Below, piece after piece: positions 41,803 through 50,397 of a stretch of 61,306 bases of DNA; positions within the stretch are counted from its first letter, which is position 1; the number at the start of each line of letters is the position of its first letter. The notes below the pieces were generated by a model. It did not search any database and had not been told where the DNA came from. It saw only the letters and a program-made list of their open reading frames with translations. The position numbers and the translations under genes were made by a program. Location of the stretch: contig ONAY01000009.1 in assembly GCA_900315895.1 (NCBI GenBank), positions 1 to 61,306 of the forward strand, read 5' to 3'. This DNA is from an uncultured Eubacteriales bacterium (lineage in GTDB: Bacteria; Bacillota; Clostridia; Peptostreptococcales; Anaerovoracaceae).

Positions 41803-43641
41803 ATGTGCGGGATAATAGGATTTTGCGGTAATGAGGAAGCTGTTCCTATCCTTTTGGAGGGACTGGAAAAACTGGAATACAGGGGCTACGATTCTGCAGG
41901 AGTTGCGGTGCTTTCGGATGAAGGTACCCTCAAGATAAGAAAGTGCAAGGGCCGCATTGCCTCCCTTAGGGAAAAGATCGGGTCTGAATCACCCATCACG
42001 GGGACAGTGGGCATCGGTCACACCAGGTGGGCGACCCACGGAGAGCCCAACGATGTCAACGCCCATCCGCAGGCGGGAATGAGCGGAAGGATAGTGGTCG
42101 TCCATAACGGAATCATAGAAAACTACAGGGAGCTCAGAGAGTTCCTTGAGAGAAGGGGATACAAGTTCCAGTCGGAGACGGATACAGAGGTGGTAGCCCA
42201 GCTGATGGAGTACTATTACATGGGCCGGGGCGAACTGATGGATGCTGTGTATTCCATGCTGGACCGCATCAAGGGTTCATACGCTCTCGGGATACTCTGT
42301 TCGGACTTTCCGGGGCAGATCATTGCGGCGAGGAAGGATGCTCCACTTCTCATTGGATACGGAGAAGGCAGCAATTACATCGCTTCAGACGTTACGGCTC
42401 TTCTGTCCCACACAAGGACTGTGAGCTATCTGGAAGATGAGGAGGTGGCGGTGCTCTCCAAGGATAGTGTGACCGTCTACGATTCCGGAAGACTCCAGGT
42501 GGAGAAAGAGCTCCACACAGTGGAATGGGACGTGTCTGCCGCAGAAAAGGGCGGCTATTCACACTTCATGATAAAGGAGATCATGGAACAGCCAGAAGCC
42601 ATCAGGAAGACGGTGTCACCCAGGCTGAGAGATGGGCGGATATACTTCGAGGAACTGGCTGAGGACGCTGATCTTATAAAGAATTGTTCGTCCATATACA
42701 TCGTTGGCTGCGGATCGGCCTATCACGTGGGAGTGGTGGGCAAGTACATGCTGGAAAAGGCGCTTCGAATTCCCGTGGAGGTATGCCTCGCATCCGAGTT
42801 CCGCTACAGCGATCCCATCGTGGGACCTGACAGTCTGGTAATAGTCATAAGTCAGTCCGGGGAGACGCTGGACACCATGGCCGCCATGAGGGAGGCCAAA
42901 AAACTCGGGGCAAAGACTCTGGCAATAGTCAACGTCATAGGAAGTTCCATCGCCCGTGAGGCAGATCATGTGATCTACACCTGGGCGGGCCCTGAAATAG
43001 CCGTGGCCACCACCAAGGCCTACAGTACACAGTTGGTGCTCCTCTCCATGCTTACGGTGTACTTCCAGCATCAGCTTGGGAAAATATCCGAAGACGACTA
43101 TGGTGCATACATAGCGGCTCTAACGGATCTTCCCGACAAGATGAACGAGATCCTGGACAATATAGGAAACATCCAGAAGACAGCATCCAAGTATTTCAAT
43201 CTGGACAGCATGTTCTTCATCGGACGAAACATAGATTACGCTCTGGGACTGGAGGGATCCCTGAAACTGAAGGAGATCTCCTACATTCATTCCGAGTCCT
43301 ACGCTGCAGGGGAACTGAAGCACGGGACCATATCCCTGATGGAACCGGGAGTACTGGTGGTCGCCATTGCCACCTGTAAGTCAGTTATGGACAAGACCTT
43401 CTCCAACATGGTGGAGGCTACGTCCAGAGGAGCGGATGCTGTGGTGCTCACCACCGAAGAAAGTGCGAAGACCTTTGAGGACAGCGTAAGAGCCATCCTG
43501 GCAGTTCCTGAGACCCACGATCTGCTTCAGGCAAATCTCAACATCGTACCGCTGCAGCTTTTCGCATATTATGTGGCGCTGAACAGAGGCTGTGACATCG
43601 ACAAGCCCAGGAATCTGGCAAAGTCGGTGACCGTAGAGTAG
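41803..43641 (+). CDS. glmS: Glutamine-fructose-6-phosphate aminotransferase (isomerising)
   Basis: This 612-residue enzyme makes glucosamine-6-phosphate for peptidoglycan. Catalytic C2 follows the initiator Met (MCGIIGFCGNEEAVPILLEG), and the class II amidotransferase RGYDSAG and GHTRWATHGEP motifs are present. Two sugar-isomerase domains follow (residues about 285-420 and 455-605, with SQSGETLDT). GAGGAG lies before the ATG. There is no room for a glmS ribozyme, since it begins one base after pyrG, so control must come from the operon. A strong terminator closes the operon. Confidence 0.97.
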   Translation: MCGIIGFCGNEEAVPILLEGLEKLEYRGYDSAGVAVLSDEGTLKIRKCKGRIASLREKIGSESPITGTVGIGHTRWATHGEPNDVNAHPQAGMSGRIVVVHNGIIENYRELREFLERRGYKFQSETDTEVVAQLMEYYYMGRGELMDAVYSMLDRIKGSYALGILCSDFPGQIIAARKDAPLLIGYGEGSNYIASDVTALLSHTRTVSYLEDEEVAVLSKDSVTVYDSGRLQVEKELHTVEWDVSAAEKGGYSHFMIKEIMEQPEAIRKTVSPRLRDGRIYFEELAEDADLIKNCSSIYIVGCGSAYHVGVVGKYMLEKALRIPVEVCLASEFRYSDPIVGPDSLVIVISQSGETLDTMAAMREAKKLGAKTLAIVNVIGSSIAREADHVIYTWAGPEIAVATTKAYSTQLVLLSMLTVYFQHQLGKISEDDYGAYIAALTDLPDKMNEILDNIGNIQKTASKYFNLDSMFFIGRNIDYALGLEGSLKLKEISYIHSESYAAGELKHGTISLMEPGVLVVAIATCKSVMDKTFSNMVEATSRGADAVVLTTEESAKTFEDSVRAILAVPETHDLLQANLNIVPLQLFAYYVALNRGCDIDKPRNLAKSVTVE

Positions 43642-43663
43642 ACATTAGATTCTCCGATATATC

Positions 43664-43702
43664 AAAAGACCCGGACGCGGTAGCATGGCAGCCGGGTCTT
43701 TT
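43664..43702 (+). terminator. Terminator of the purA-glmS operon
   Basis: AAAAGACCCGG and CCGGGTCTTTT form an eleven-base stem around 17 bases. Confidence 0.85.
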
Positions 43703-43712
43703 GCTCATTATC

Positions 43713-43780
43713 TTGCCATGGTGGTTTTCATGATATAGAATATGTATTTGGAGATAATTGGCGCAAAACATCTTTTGCGC
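43713..43780 (+). promoter_or_regulatory. Promoter and leader hairpin of the omega-amidase gene
   Basis: TTGCCA (43713-43718) and TAGAAT (43736-43741) are 17 bases apart. A perfect GCGCAAAA-CATC-TTTTGCGC hairpin at 43761-43780 lies in the leader, about 20 bases before the start codon. Confidence 0.55.
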
Positions 43781-43802
43781 AGATGGACCCGCGAGAGAGT
43801 AG

Positions 43803-44615
43803 GTGGCAATATTGTTCAGAATAGGATTGTGCCAGATAGACGGCTCGTCCGACAAAAAAGCAAACCTCAAGCTTGCTTCAGAATATGTAAGACGTGCCGC
43901 AGACGGCGGCGCGCAGGTGGTGAGCCTGCCTGAAATGTGGAATTGTCCCTATGCCGCCAAGTTTTTCAGGACGGCTGCGGAGCCCTGTGACGGGCAGACT
44001 GTGGAATTCATGTCCCGTCTGGCGGAAGAACTTAAAATATATCTCATAGGAGGATCCATTCCCGAGATCGAGGATGGCCGGATATACAATACTTCCTTTT
44101 CTTTTGATAGAGAGGGAAGGATGATAGGCAGGTTCAGGAAAGTGCATCTTTTCGACGTGGACATAGAGGGCGGCATCCGTTTCAAGGAGTCTGATACTCT
44201 TACACCGGGCAATGAGATGCTGGTGCTGGATACGGATCTCTGCAAGATCGGGGTAGCCATATGCTACGACGTGAGATTCCCGGAGTGGTTCAGGAAGATG
44301 ACCCTGTCAGGTGCGAAGCTTGTGGTGCTTCCTGCGGCCTTCAACATGACTACGGGTCCCGCTCACTGGGATCTGACCATGAGGGCAAGAGCCCTTGACA
44401 ATCAGATCTATCTTGCCGCCAACGCGAGAGCATGGGACAGCGACGGACCCTACCATTCCTACGGAAACTCCTGCATCGTAAGCCCGTGGGGCGACTTCGT
44501 CTCCCACGGAGATGAGAAAACTGCGATCATCTACGGGGACATAGATCCGGACTATGTGGAAAAGATCCGGGAGCAGCTCCCTCTTCTGAGACACAGGAGA
44601 CCTGAGCTTTACTGA
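43803..44615 (+). CDS. Carbon-nitrogen hydrolase (nitrilase superfamily, omega-amidase-like)
   Basis: This 270-residue protein has the nitrilase catalytic triad: E44 in LPEMWNCPY, K113 in FRKVHLFD and C154 in AICYDVRFPE. The VHLFD and AYHSYG-like PYHSYGNS details match omega-amidases that hydrolyse alpha-keto-glutaramate, which would fit the neighbouring glutamine enzymes. The start is GTG 43803; TTG 43812 is an alternative, since AGGTGG lies five bases before it. It has its own promoter and starts a run with the alpha/beta hydrolase and sfsA genes. Confidence 0.88.
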   Translation: MAILFRIGLCQIDGSSDKKANLKLASEYVRRAADGGAQVVSLPEMWNCPYAAKFFRTAAEPCDGQTVEFMSRLAEELKIYLIGGSIPEIEDGRIYNTSFSFDREGRMIGRFRKVHLFDVDIEGGIRFKESDTLTPGNEMLVLDTDLCKIGVAICYDVRFPEWFRKMTLSGAKLVVLPAAFNMTTGPAHWDLTMRARALDNQIYLAANARAWDSDGPYHSYGNSCIVSPWGDFVSHGDEKTAIIYGDIDPDYVEKIREQLPLLRHRRPELY

Positions 44616-44632
44616 TCATGGAAGGAAAGAGG

Positions 44633-45550
44633 ATGAAGACATTTTTGATAATACTCCTGGCTATAGTGGCTGTACTGGCAGTTCTGATATATATCGGGGC
44701 GGGATATTTTGCGCGGTCCACGGCACTTCCCAAGGGCATGACCCTGGAGCAGGAGAAGGCCTGGGAGGTGGAGCACGGTCTCTGGGGAGACTACGATTCT
44801 TATGATACCGAAAACTATACGGTGGAGGGCAAGGACGGATACCTGCTCCACTGCACATTCATAAAGGCTGAGGAAGAGAGCAAAAAATACATGATCCTGT
44901 CTCACGGATTCACATCCAACAGATACGGAAGCGTGAAATACCTGAGCTGTTACAGATCTCTGGGCTTCAACTGCGTGATCTACGATGTGAGAGGCCATGG
45001 GGAGAACCAAAAGACTGCCGTGAGCCTTGGGCAGTTTGAGTCAGAGGATCTTCTGAAGCTCATAGACGATACCTACGATCGTTACGGAGAAGACATCCTT
45101 CTGGGGCTCCACGGAGAGTCCATGGGAAGCAGCATCTCGCTTTCAGTTCTGAAGTATCGCCCCAATGTAAAGTTCGTAGTAGCAGACTGCGGATTCAGCA
45201 ATCTTTACGACCTGATGGATTCGACTTATAAGAATTTCCACGTGAGCTGGCTCACGCCTCTGGTGAATTCTGTGATGAAGAGCAGATACGGATACGACAT
45301 GAAGCTGACATCAGCTGTGGATGCTTTAAGGGAGAACGATGTTCCGGTGTGCTTCATCCACGGCGCAAATGACAGCTTCATCAAGCCATCCAACAGCCAG
45401 GTGATGAAGGAGGCCCAGAAGGGTTATGGCGAGATACACCTGATAGATGGAGCAGAGCACGCCCAGTCCAGAGAGATCGCAGGTGAAGAGGCCTACAAGG
45501 CGATCATCGAAGAATTCTTAGGGGAGATAGGATTTCCTGACAGCATATGA
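44633..45550 (+). CDS. Membrane-anchored alpha/beta hydrolase
   Basis: This protein of 305 residues starts at ATG 44633 with AAGGAA five bases upstream; an ATG at 44618 is possible. An N-terminal hydrophobic helix (residues 3-24) anchors it outside the membrane. The alpha/beta-hydrolase pattern follows: oxyanion HGFTSNRYG, nucleophile GESMG near residue 160, an acid in HGAND, and the closing His in GAEHAQS. It belongs to the BAAT/YqkD-like group of surface esterase-like proteins. The substrate is unknown. Its stop overlaps sfsA. Confidence 0.85.
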   Translation: MKTFLIILLAIVAVLAVLIYIGAGYFARSTALPKGMTLEQEKAWEVEHGLWGDYDSYDTENYTVEGKDGYLLHCTFIKAEEESKKYMILSHGFTSNRYGSVKYLSCYRSLGFNCVIYDVRGHGENQKTAVSLGQFESEDLLKLIDDTYDRYGEDILLGLHGESMGSSISLSVLKYRPNVKFVVADCGFSNLYDLMDSTYKNFHVSWLTPLVNSVMKSRYGYDMKLTSAVDALRENDVPVCFIHGANDSFIKPSNSQVMKEAQKGYGEIHLIDGAEHAQSREIAGEEAYKAIIEEFLGEIGFPDSI

Positions 45551-46242
45551 AATACAATAATATCGTAAAAGGCACATTTCTATCCAGGCCCAACAGGTTC
45601 ATTGCGCATGTTCTGATAGACGGCGTTGAAACGACGGTCCATGTCAAGAATACCGGACGGTGCAGGGAACTGCTCCAGCCAAGAGCAGAGGTGTATCTTG
45701 AGAGATCTGACAACCCTGCCCGCAAGACTCAGTACGATCTGGTTGCGGTGAAGAAGGGCAGGCGCCTTGTAAACATGGACTCACAGATACCAAATGCTGC
45801 GGCCTACGAGTGGATCAGTTCAGGTGCTTTCAAGAGGAATGTGACCACCCTTAGACGGGAAGTCACCTTCGGGAATTCCAGATTCGATATATATCTGGAA
45901 TACATGGATGATGACGGAATCACCAGAAAAGCTTTCGTGGAGGTCAAGGGAGTGACCCTGGAGGATAACGATGTGGTGCGTTTTCCGGATGCACCGACAG
46001 AGCGGGGCATCAAGCACATCCACGAACTTGTTGAGTGCCTGAAAGAGGGCTACGAAGCATATCTCCTGTTCGTTGTACAGATGAAGGACGTGAAGTATTT
46101 TGAGCCTGACAGAGTGATACACGGAGATTTCGCGGATGCTCTAAAGGAGGCCCATGACCGAGGAGTACAGGTTTTGGCTTACGACTGTGAAGTCACATCC
46201 TGCAGTATGGAGATCAGAGATCCTGTGGAAGTCAGGCTCTAG
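45547..46242 (+). CDS. sfsA: SfsA family DNA-binding/nuclease-fold protein
   Basis: This 231-residue protein matches SfsA along its length: RPNRFIAHV near the start, VHVKNTGRCRELL, PNAAAYEW, FVEVKGVTLE with the nuclease-fold D/E-x-K, and FPDAPTERGIKHI. In E. coli it affects sugar fermentation gene expression; the biochemical role is unproven. The ATG overlaps the hydrolase stop (ATGA), so it is in the same run. Confidence 0.93.
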   Translation: MKYNNIVKGTFLSRPNRFIAHVLIDGVETTVHVKNTGRCRELLQPRAEVYLERSDNPARKTQYDLVAVKKGRRLVNMDSQIPNAAAYEWISSGAFKRNVTTLRREVTFGNSRFDIYLEYMDDDGITRKAFVEVKGVTLEDNDVVRFPDAPTERGIKHIHELVECLKEGYEAYLLFVVQMKDVKYFEPDRVIHGDFADALKEAHDRGVQVLAYDCEVTSCSMEIRDPVEVRL

Positions 46243-46316
46243 CACCCATTGACATTTTTTGCAAAAAAGATAATTATTTAGTTAAATCCTTTGCCTTAGA
46301 CATGGAGGAAATTACA

Positions 46317-47090
46317 ATGATCAGATGCCAGGTATGCGGAGCGAAGATCGAAGAAGGAATTGAGATATGTCCATACTGCGGAAGCAAGATCGATACGGGG
46401 GACAGCAAGACTGTCTGGACCGAATTGGCAGAGAAGGAAGAGCAGGAAGAGAAGAAGGCACCACCGGAGCCTGCAGATGAGAATCCTCATAAGCAGATCT
46501 ATTATGTGGAGCCCGCCATTACCAGTGCGAGTCAGGCAGGCGCCCAGCCTCAGGCCGCAAAAAACAAGAAGTGGATAGGTATCGTATCAGCCATCCTGAT
46601 CATCGTGTTCGTAGGTGCCGTAGGTATCTATTTGGCGGGAGGCGGCATTGGAAACAAGGTGACGGAAGATGATGCACGGGAAGGCGCCACCACCTATTAT
46701 ATGGCCTTGCTGGACGATGCTATACTCATGGAAGATGCGGGACTGGATATAGCCAATTTCTGGTACGAAGCTTTAGAGAACGGCAATTACGGAGGCACCA
46801 AGGAGGGAGCCCTGGAGGAAGCCCTTAGCCTGCATCAGGATAATATAGACAGCGTCATGGGCAATCAGGCTAATATCACCTCGCTGTATAACGAAGCAAT
46901 GGACATGGCAGAAAAGACCGGTATGGATGACCTGGCGGATGCCATGGAGGACATGTACGATGACTATTTTGAGTTCATCGATGCGGTTATGAACACAGAT
47001 ACTTCCTTCGAGGAATACATTGATACGCTTATGGAAGCCGACGATGACCTGGCGGCATCAATAAATCTGATGTACGATCTTTTGGCCTGA
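46317..47090 (+). CDS. Zinc-ribbon single-pass membrane protein
   Basis: This protein of 257 residues starts at ATG 46317, with GGAGGA eight bases upstream. Residues 3-24 are a zinc ribbon (CQVCG ... CPYCGSK). Charged linker residues 27-85 follow, then one membrane helix (about 88-108), and an extracellular, very acidic helical domain (residues 115-257) with no recognised family. The layout (cytosolic zinc ribbon, helix, outer helical domain) is common in Clostridia in proteins of unknown role. The next gene also begins with a zinc ribbon. Confidence 0.7.
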   Translation: MIRCQVCGAKIEEGIEICPYCGSKIDTGDSKTVWTELAEKEEQEEKKAPPEPADENPHKQIYYVEPAITSASQAGAQPQAAKNKKWIGIVSAILIIVFVGAVGIYLAGGGIGNKVTEDDAREGATTYYMALLDDAILMEDAGLDIANFWYEALENGNYGGTKEGALEEALSLHQDNIDSVMGNQANITSLYNEAMDMAEKTGMDDLADAMEDMYDDYFEFIDAVMNTDTSFEEYIDTLMEADDDLAASINLMYDLLA

Positions 47091-47135
47091 GAAGGACGCG
47101 GGAGGAACAGTAATACACTTTAGGAGAGACCATAG

Positions 47136-48596
47136 ATGGCAACAGCTAACAGAAGAACGATGCAACTGAGATGCACAGCATGTGGAGGCACCCTTGAGGC
47201 TGAAGAGGGAAGCCCGGTATTGACATGCCCCTACTGCGGTGCGAAGGAACTTATCATTGAGAGCGATGATGTCAAAAAAGCCCGCATCAGGGCGGAGGCT
47301 CGCAAGGAGATCGAGATAGAGAAGCTCAGGCTTGACGAAGAGCAGCAGGATAAGCGAAAAGAGGAGAAGCGGATATCGGATTTCAGGCATAGCTTCATGA
47401 GGAAGTTCCTGATATTCTGGCTGATAGTTTTCTTTATCTTCACCATAGTTGCATTTACAACCGGCGCTTCACCTCTGGCGGGAGTGGTAGGCTTGATACA
47501 GACAGGGCTCGTTACGGCGGCTCTTCTTCTTGGAAACGGCACCATCAAGACCAGGATCCCGAACCTGAGACAGGTCCTTCAGACCATACCGTTCTTCCTT
47601 ATCATACTGTTTTTGATCTTCATGGGGATGAACGGCGGAGTGGACCGCAACGAGGCCTTCTTTTGGCCGGATAGCGGCTTAAGCTCCAAGATCCCCGTGC
47701 CGGAATCTGAATACGGACACATTTACCGTGATTCCAGCGAGATGTTCGACTGTTGCGTATATCACTTCTCTTCGGAACAGTTCAACGAATACAAAAAAGC
47801 CTGCAGAGAGATGGGTTTTGATCAGGAGCAGACGGACTACTATAATGGTTGGACTGCCTTCGACAGTGATGGGGATAAGTTGGAGCTCAGCTACTATGAG
47901 TCCGGAAAAGAGATGGACATAACTCTTACCGCAGCGAAGCCCATGTCAGCTCTGAGATGGCCGACCTCTACGGTAGGGAAGCTGGTTCCCGTACCCAAGT
48001 CCCAGGTGGGATTCATTGAATGGGAGGCGGATTACGGCTTCGTGATATATGTGGGAGAGACTTCCAAGGAAGAGTACGATGAGTATGTATCACAATGCAT
48101 CGACAGCGGATTCGATGTGAACTTCTCGAGAAACGGTGACTACTTCTATGCAGACAACGAGGATGGTTTCCACCTCAGCGTAAACTACTATGGAAATGAC
48201 ATCATGGTAGTCCGTGCCGATCAGCCCTATGATTGGGAGGAAGAAGCTTCAGAAGAACCCTCCGGGGAAGTGACCACATCGGATGAACCTGAAGCCGAAG
48301 CATCCGAGACTCAGGAGGAGACTGAAGAGACCGGAGAGGTGTCCGAAGATTTCAAGGCAATAATGGACGATTATGAAGCTTTCATAGATGATTATGTAGC
48401 CTTCATGAAAAAATACGAGAATGCCGAAGATACATCCGGCCTGTCAGAGGATTATAAAGCGTTCATGGATAAATTCGCCACCATCATGAACGATCTGAAC
48501 TCCATTGATCCGAGCAGTCTGTCAAAGGCAGATTATGATTATTATCAGCAGGTGCTGACCAGGATATTCATCAAGCTGGCAGCCTTGGGAATTTAG
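47136..48596 (+). CDS. Zinc-ribbon membrane protein with two repeated outer domains
   Basis: This 486-residue protein has a zinc ribbon (CTACGG, CPYCGAK, residues 13-35), a charged coiled-coil stretch, three hydrophobic helices (about 90-175), then two related outer domains of about 90 residues (195-280, with SSKIPVPESEYGHI and YKKACREMGF; and 285-375, with VGKLVPVPKSQVGFI and YVSQCIDSGF) that resemble DUF6591 domains as I recall. An acidic linker and a helical C terminus similar to that of many host-facing Clostridia proteins follow. It is 45 bases after the other zinc-ribbon gene and ends at a strong terminator. Function unknown. Confidence 0.7.
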   Translation: MATANRRTMQLRCTACGGTLEAEEGSPVLTCPYCGAKELIIESDDVKKARIRAEARKEIEIEKLRLDEEQQDKRKEEKRISDFRHSFMRKFLIFWLIVFFIFTIVAFTTGASPLAGVVGLIQTGLVTAALLLGNGTIKTRIPNLRQVLQTIPFFLIILFLIFMGMNGGVDRNEAFFWPDSGLSSKIPVPESEYGHIYRDSSEMFDCCVYHFSSEQFNEYKKACREMGFDQEQTDYYNGWTAFDSDGDKLELSYYESGKEMDITLTAAKPMSALRWPTSTVGKLVPVPKSQVGFIEWEADYGFVIYVGETSKEEYDEYVSQCIDSGFDVNFSRNGDYFYADNEDGFHLSVNYYGNDIMVVRADQPYDWEEEASEEPSGEVTTSDEPEAEASETQEETEETGEVSEDFKAIMDDYEAFIDDYVAFMKKYENAEDTSGLSEDYKAFMDKFATIMNDLNSIDPSSLSKADYDYYQQVLTRIFIKLAALGI

Positions 48597-48632
48597 TTTC
48601 TTTGAATATATACTGCAACAGGATAATTTTTT

Positions 48633-48658
48633 AAAAGCCCTTGTTTCAAGGGCTTTTT
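48633..48658 (+). terminator. Terminator of the zinc-ribbon gene pair
   Basis: AAAAGCCCTTG and CAAGGGCTTTT form an eleven-base stem around TTT. Confidence 0.9.
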
Positions 48659-48664
48659 GTCTGC

Positions 48665-48693
48665 TTGACATAGAGAGGGCGTTGTGCTAACAT
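48665..48693 (+). promoter_or_regulatory. Promoter of the cbi operon
   Basis: TTGACA (48665-48670) and TAACAT (48688-48693) are spaced by 17 bases, directly upstream of the aptamer. Confidence 0.7.
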
Positions 48694-48699
48694 AGTCAG

Positions 48700-48895
48700 C
48701 GGTCTGGTTGTCACCGGACTGTTATTTAATAAAAAACATAAGGTGCCGGAAACAGTCCGGATAATAGGGAAGCGGGTGCAAGTCCTGCGCGATCTCGTCA
48801 CCGTAAACTGAGAGTTTAAGCCAATTTGCCACTGGGAAACCGGGAAGGCGGCTGAAACGCCCGATCAGTGAGCCGGGAGACCTGCCTTATGCTGT
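48700..48895 (+). promoter_or_regulatory. Cobalamin riboswitch (second copy)
   Basis: A textbook aptamer: GGTGCC, then ATAGGGAAGCGGGTGC, AAGTCCTGCGCGATC, GTCACCGTAA, GCCACTGGGAA and the B12 box AGCCGGGAGACCTGCC ending at about 48892. It precedes the cobalt chelatase and the cbi operon. The approximately 550 bases between the genes at 48596 and 49142 hold this element, its promoter and its terminator. Confidence 0.93.
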
Positions 48896-48975
48896 ACAAG
48901 GACATCTGTCCGGGCCACGAGGAATTGGTCGTACGATGGGATATGGTAACAGTATTCCACCTGTGTTTGATTTTG

Positions 48976-49000
48976 ACCTCTGTGACTTCAGAGGTTTTTT
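48976..49000 (+). terminator. Expression-platform terminator of the second riboswitch
   Basis: ACCTCTG and CAGAGGT pair around TGACTT, followed by TTTTT. It lies after the aptamer and before the gene, so control is by transcription termination. Confidence 0.85.
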
Positions 49001-49141
49001 GTTTCTCTGAAGAGCGCAGAAAGGATCAAGCATTTTTCGCCGAGACTTCCTTTGGGCTATGGATGTCCGTACTAACTGTCAAAAGGGCGGTTCGCCGCCA
49101 CTCAAATTATATTCATAGCTTAGGAAAGGAAGTTAAAAGCA

Positions 49142-50359
49142 ATGAAGAAACAGTTATTAGTTTTAGTACTTGCACTTGCTCTGGTAGCTTGTATGTTTAC
49201 AGCTTGCGGAGGAAACGGAGGACAGACTGAGCCCGAGACACCGGCAATGACCGATGAAGAGGCTGCAGCTGCAGTTGATGAGCTCATCGCTGCAATCCAG
49301 GTCCAGGAGAGAACAGAAGAGACCGATGCACAGTGCCTCGCTGCCAAGGAAGCTTGGGATGCACTGACAGACGCTCAGAAGGAACTTGTTGAAGAGGGCG
49401 ACTACTTCGCACTTGACACAGGCGATGCTTCTCTGGACGATCCCCTCAACCAGGACGAGATCGGTGAGAACGAGCTCCTCGTAGTATCCTTCGGAACATC
49501 CTTCAATGACTCCAGAGTCGCTGACATCGGCGGAGTTGAAAAGGCTCTCCAGGAAGCTTATCCGGATTGGTCCGTGAGAAGAGCATTCACAGCTCAGATC
49601 ATCATCAACCACATCCAGGCAAGAGACGGCGAGTTCATCGATAACATGGACCAGGCTCTTCAGAGAGCAGTAGACAACGGCGTTAAGAACATCGTTATCC
49701 AGCCCACACACCTTATGCACGGCGCTGAGTATGACGAACTGGTATCACAGGCTGAAGCCTACAAGGATCAGTTTGAATCCATGATCATCTCTGAACCTCT
49801 TCTCGGTGAAGTAGGAAGCGATGCTACAGTGATCAACGCTGACAAGGAAGCTGTTGCAAAGGCAGCAGTAGCTGAAGCAGTCAAAGCAGCAGGCGCAGAT
49901 TCCATCGACGCTCTCAAGGCCGACGGAACAGCCATCGTATTCATGGGACACGGCACATCTCACACAGCCAACGTCACATACAGCCAGATGCAGGCTCAGA
50001 TGCAGGCTCTTGGATATGACAACGTATTCATCGGAACAGTCGAAGGCAAGCCTGAATCCACAGCTCTTCCCGAAGTCAAGAAGGCTGTTGAAGCAGCAGG
50101 ATACACCAAGGTGATCCTTCGTCCCCTCATGGTAGTTGCAGGCGACCACGCCAACAACGACATGGCTGCTGACGAAGAAGGCACATGGTACTATGGATTC
50201 GTAAACGGCGGCGAGTTCGAAGTTGAAGGAGCTGACGAGGCTGTTGATATCGGAGCAGGTCTTGGCGCAGAAAACGTTTCCTGCCAGATCGAAGGTCTTG
50301 GAAGGATCGCTGACATTCAGGCACTGTATGTTGCCCACGTTGCAGCTGCTCTTCAGTAA
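49142..50359 (+). CDS. cbiK: Sirohydrochlorin cobaltochelatase, lipoprotein type
   Basis: This 405-residue protein puts cobalt into sirohydrochlorin, the first step of the anaerobic B12 route. Unusually for a biosynthetic enzyme, it starts with a lipoprotein signal (candidate cysteines C17 and C22; GGNGG follows C22). Residues 30-95 are an acidic helical segment. The CbiK fold follows: LLVVSFGTSFNDSR near 113, PTHLMHGAEYDEL, the metal-binding His in FMGHGTSHTAN near 268, and VAGDHANNDMA. Periplasmic CbiK forms are known in Desulfovibrio. Its location outside the membrane would let it handle or store metal or tetrapyrrole there. It is the first gene after the riboswitch. Confidence 0.9.
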   Translation: MKKQLLVLVLALALVACMFTACGGNGGQTEPETPAMTDEEAAAAVDELIAAIQVQERTEETDAQCLAAKEAWDALTDAQKELVEEGDYFALDTGDASLDDPLNQDEIGENELLVVSFGTSFNDSRVADIGGVEKALQEAYPDWSVRRAFTAQIIINHIQARDGEFIDNMDQALQRAVDNGVKNIVIQPTHLMHGAEYDELVSQAEAYKDQFESMIISEPLLGEVGSDATVINADKEAVAKAAVAEAVKAAGADSIDALKADGTAIVFMGHGTSHTANVTYSQMQAQMQALGYDNVFIGTVEGKPESTALPEVKKAVEAAGYTKVILRPLMVVAGDHANNDMAADEEGTWYYGFVNGGEFEVEGADEAVDIGAGLGAENVSCQIEGLGRIADIQALYVAHVAAALQ

Positions 50360-50397
50360 GATGTGAACAAAAATATATTCAAGAGGTTAAAACTGAA

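Noticed and set aside
41790-41803. glmS ribozyme before glmS
   Set aside because: pyrG ends one base before glmS, leaving no room for a ribozyme.
44618-44632. Five additional N-terminal codons of the alpha/beta hydrolase
   Set aside because: The ribosome binding site lies within this stretch, so the ATG at 44633 is better.
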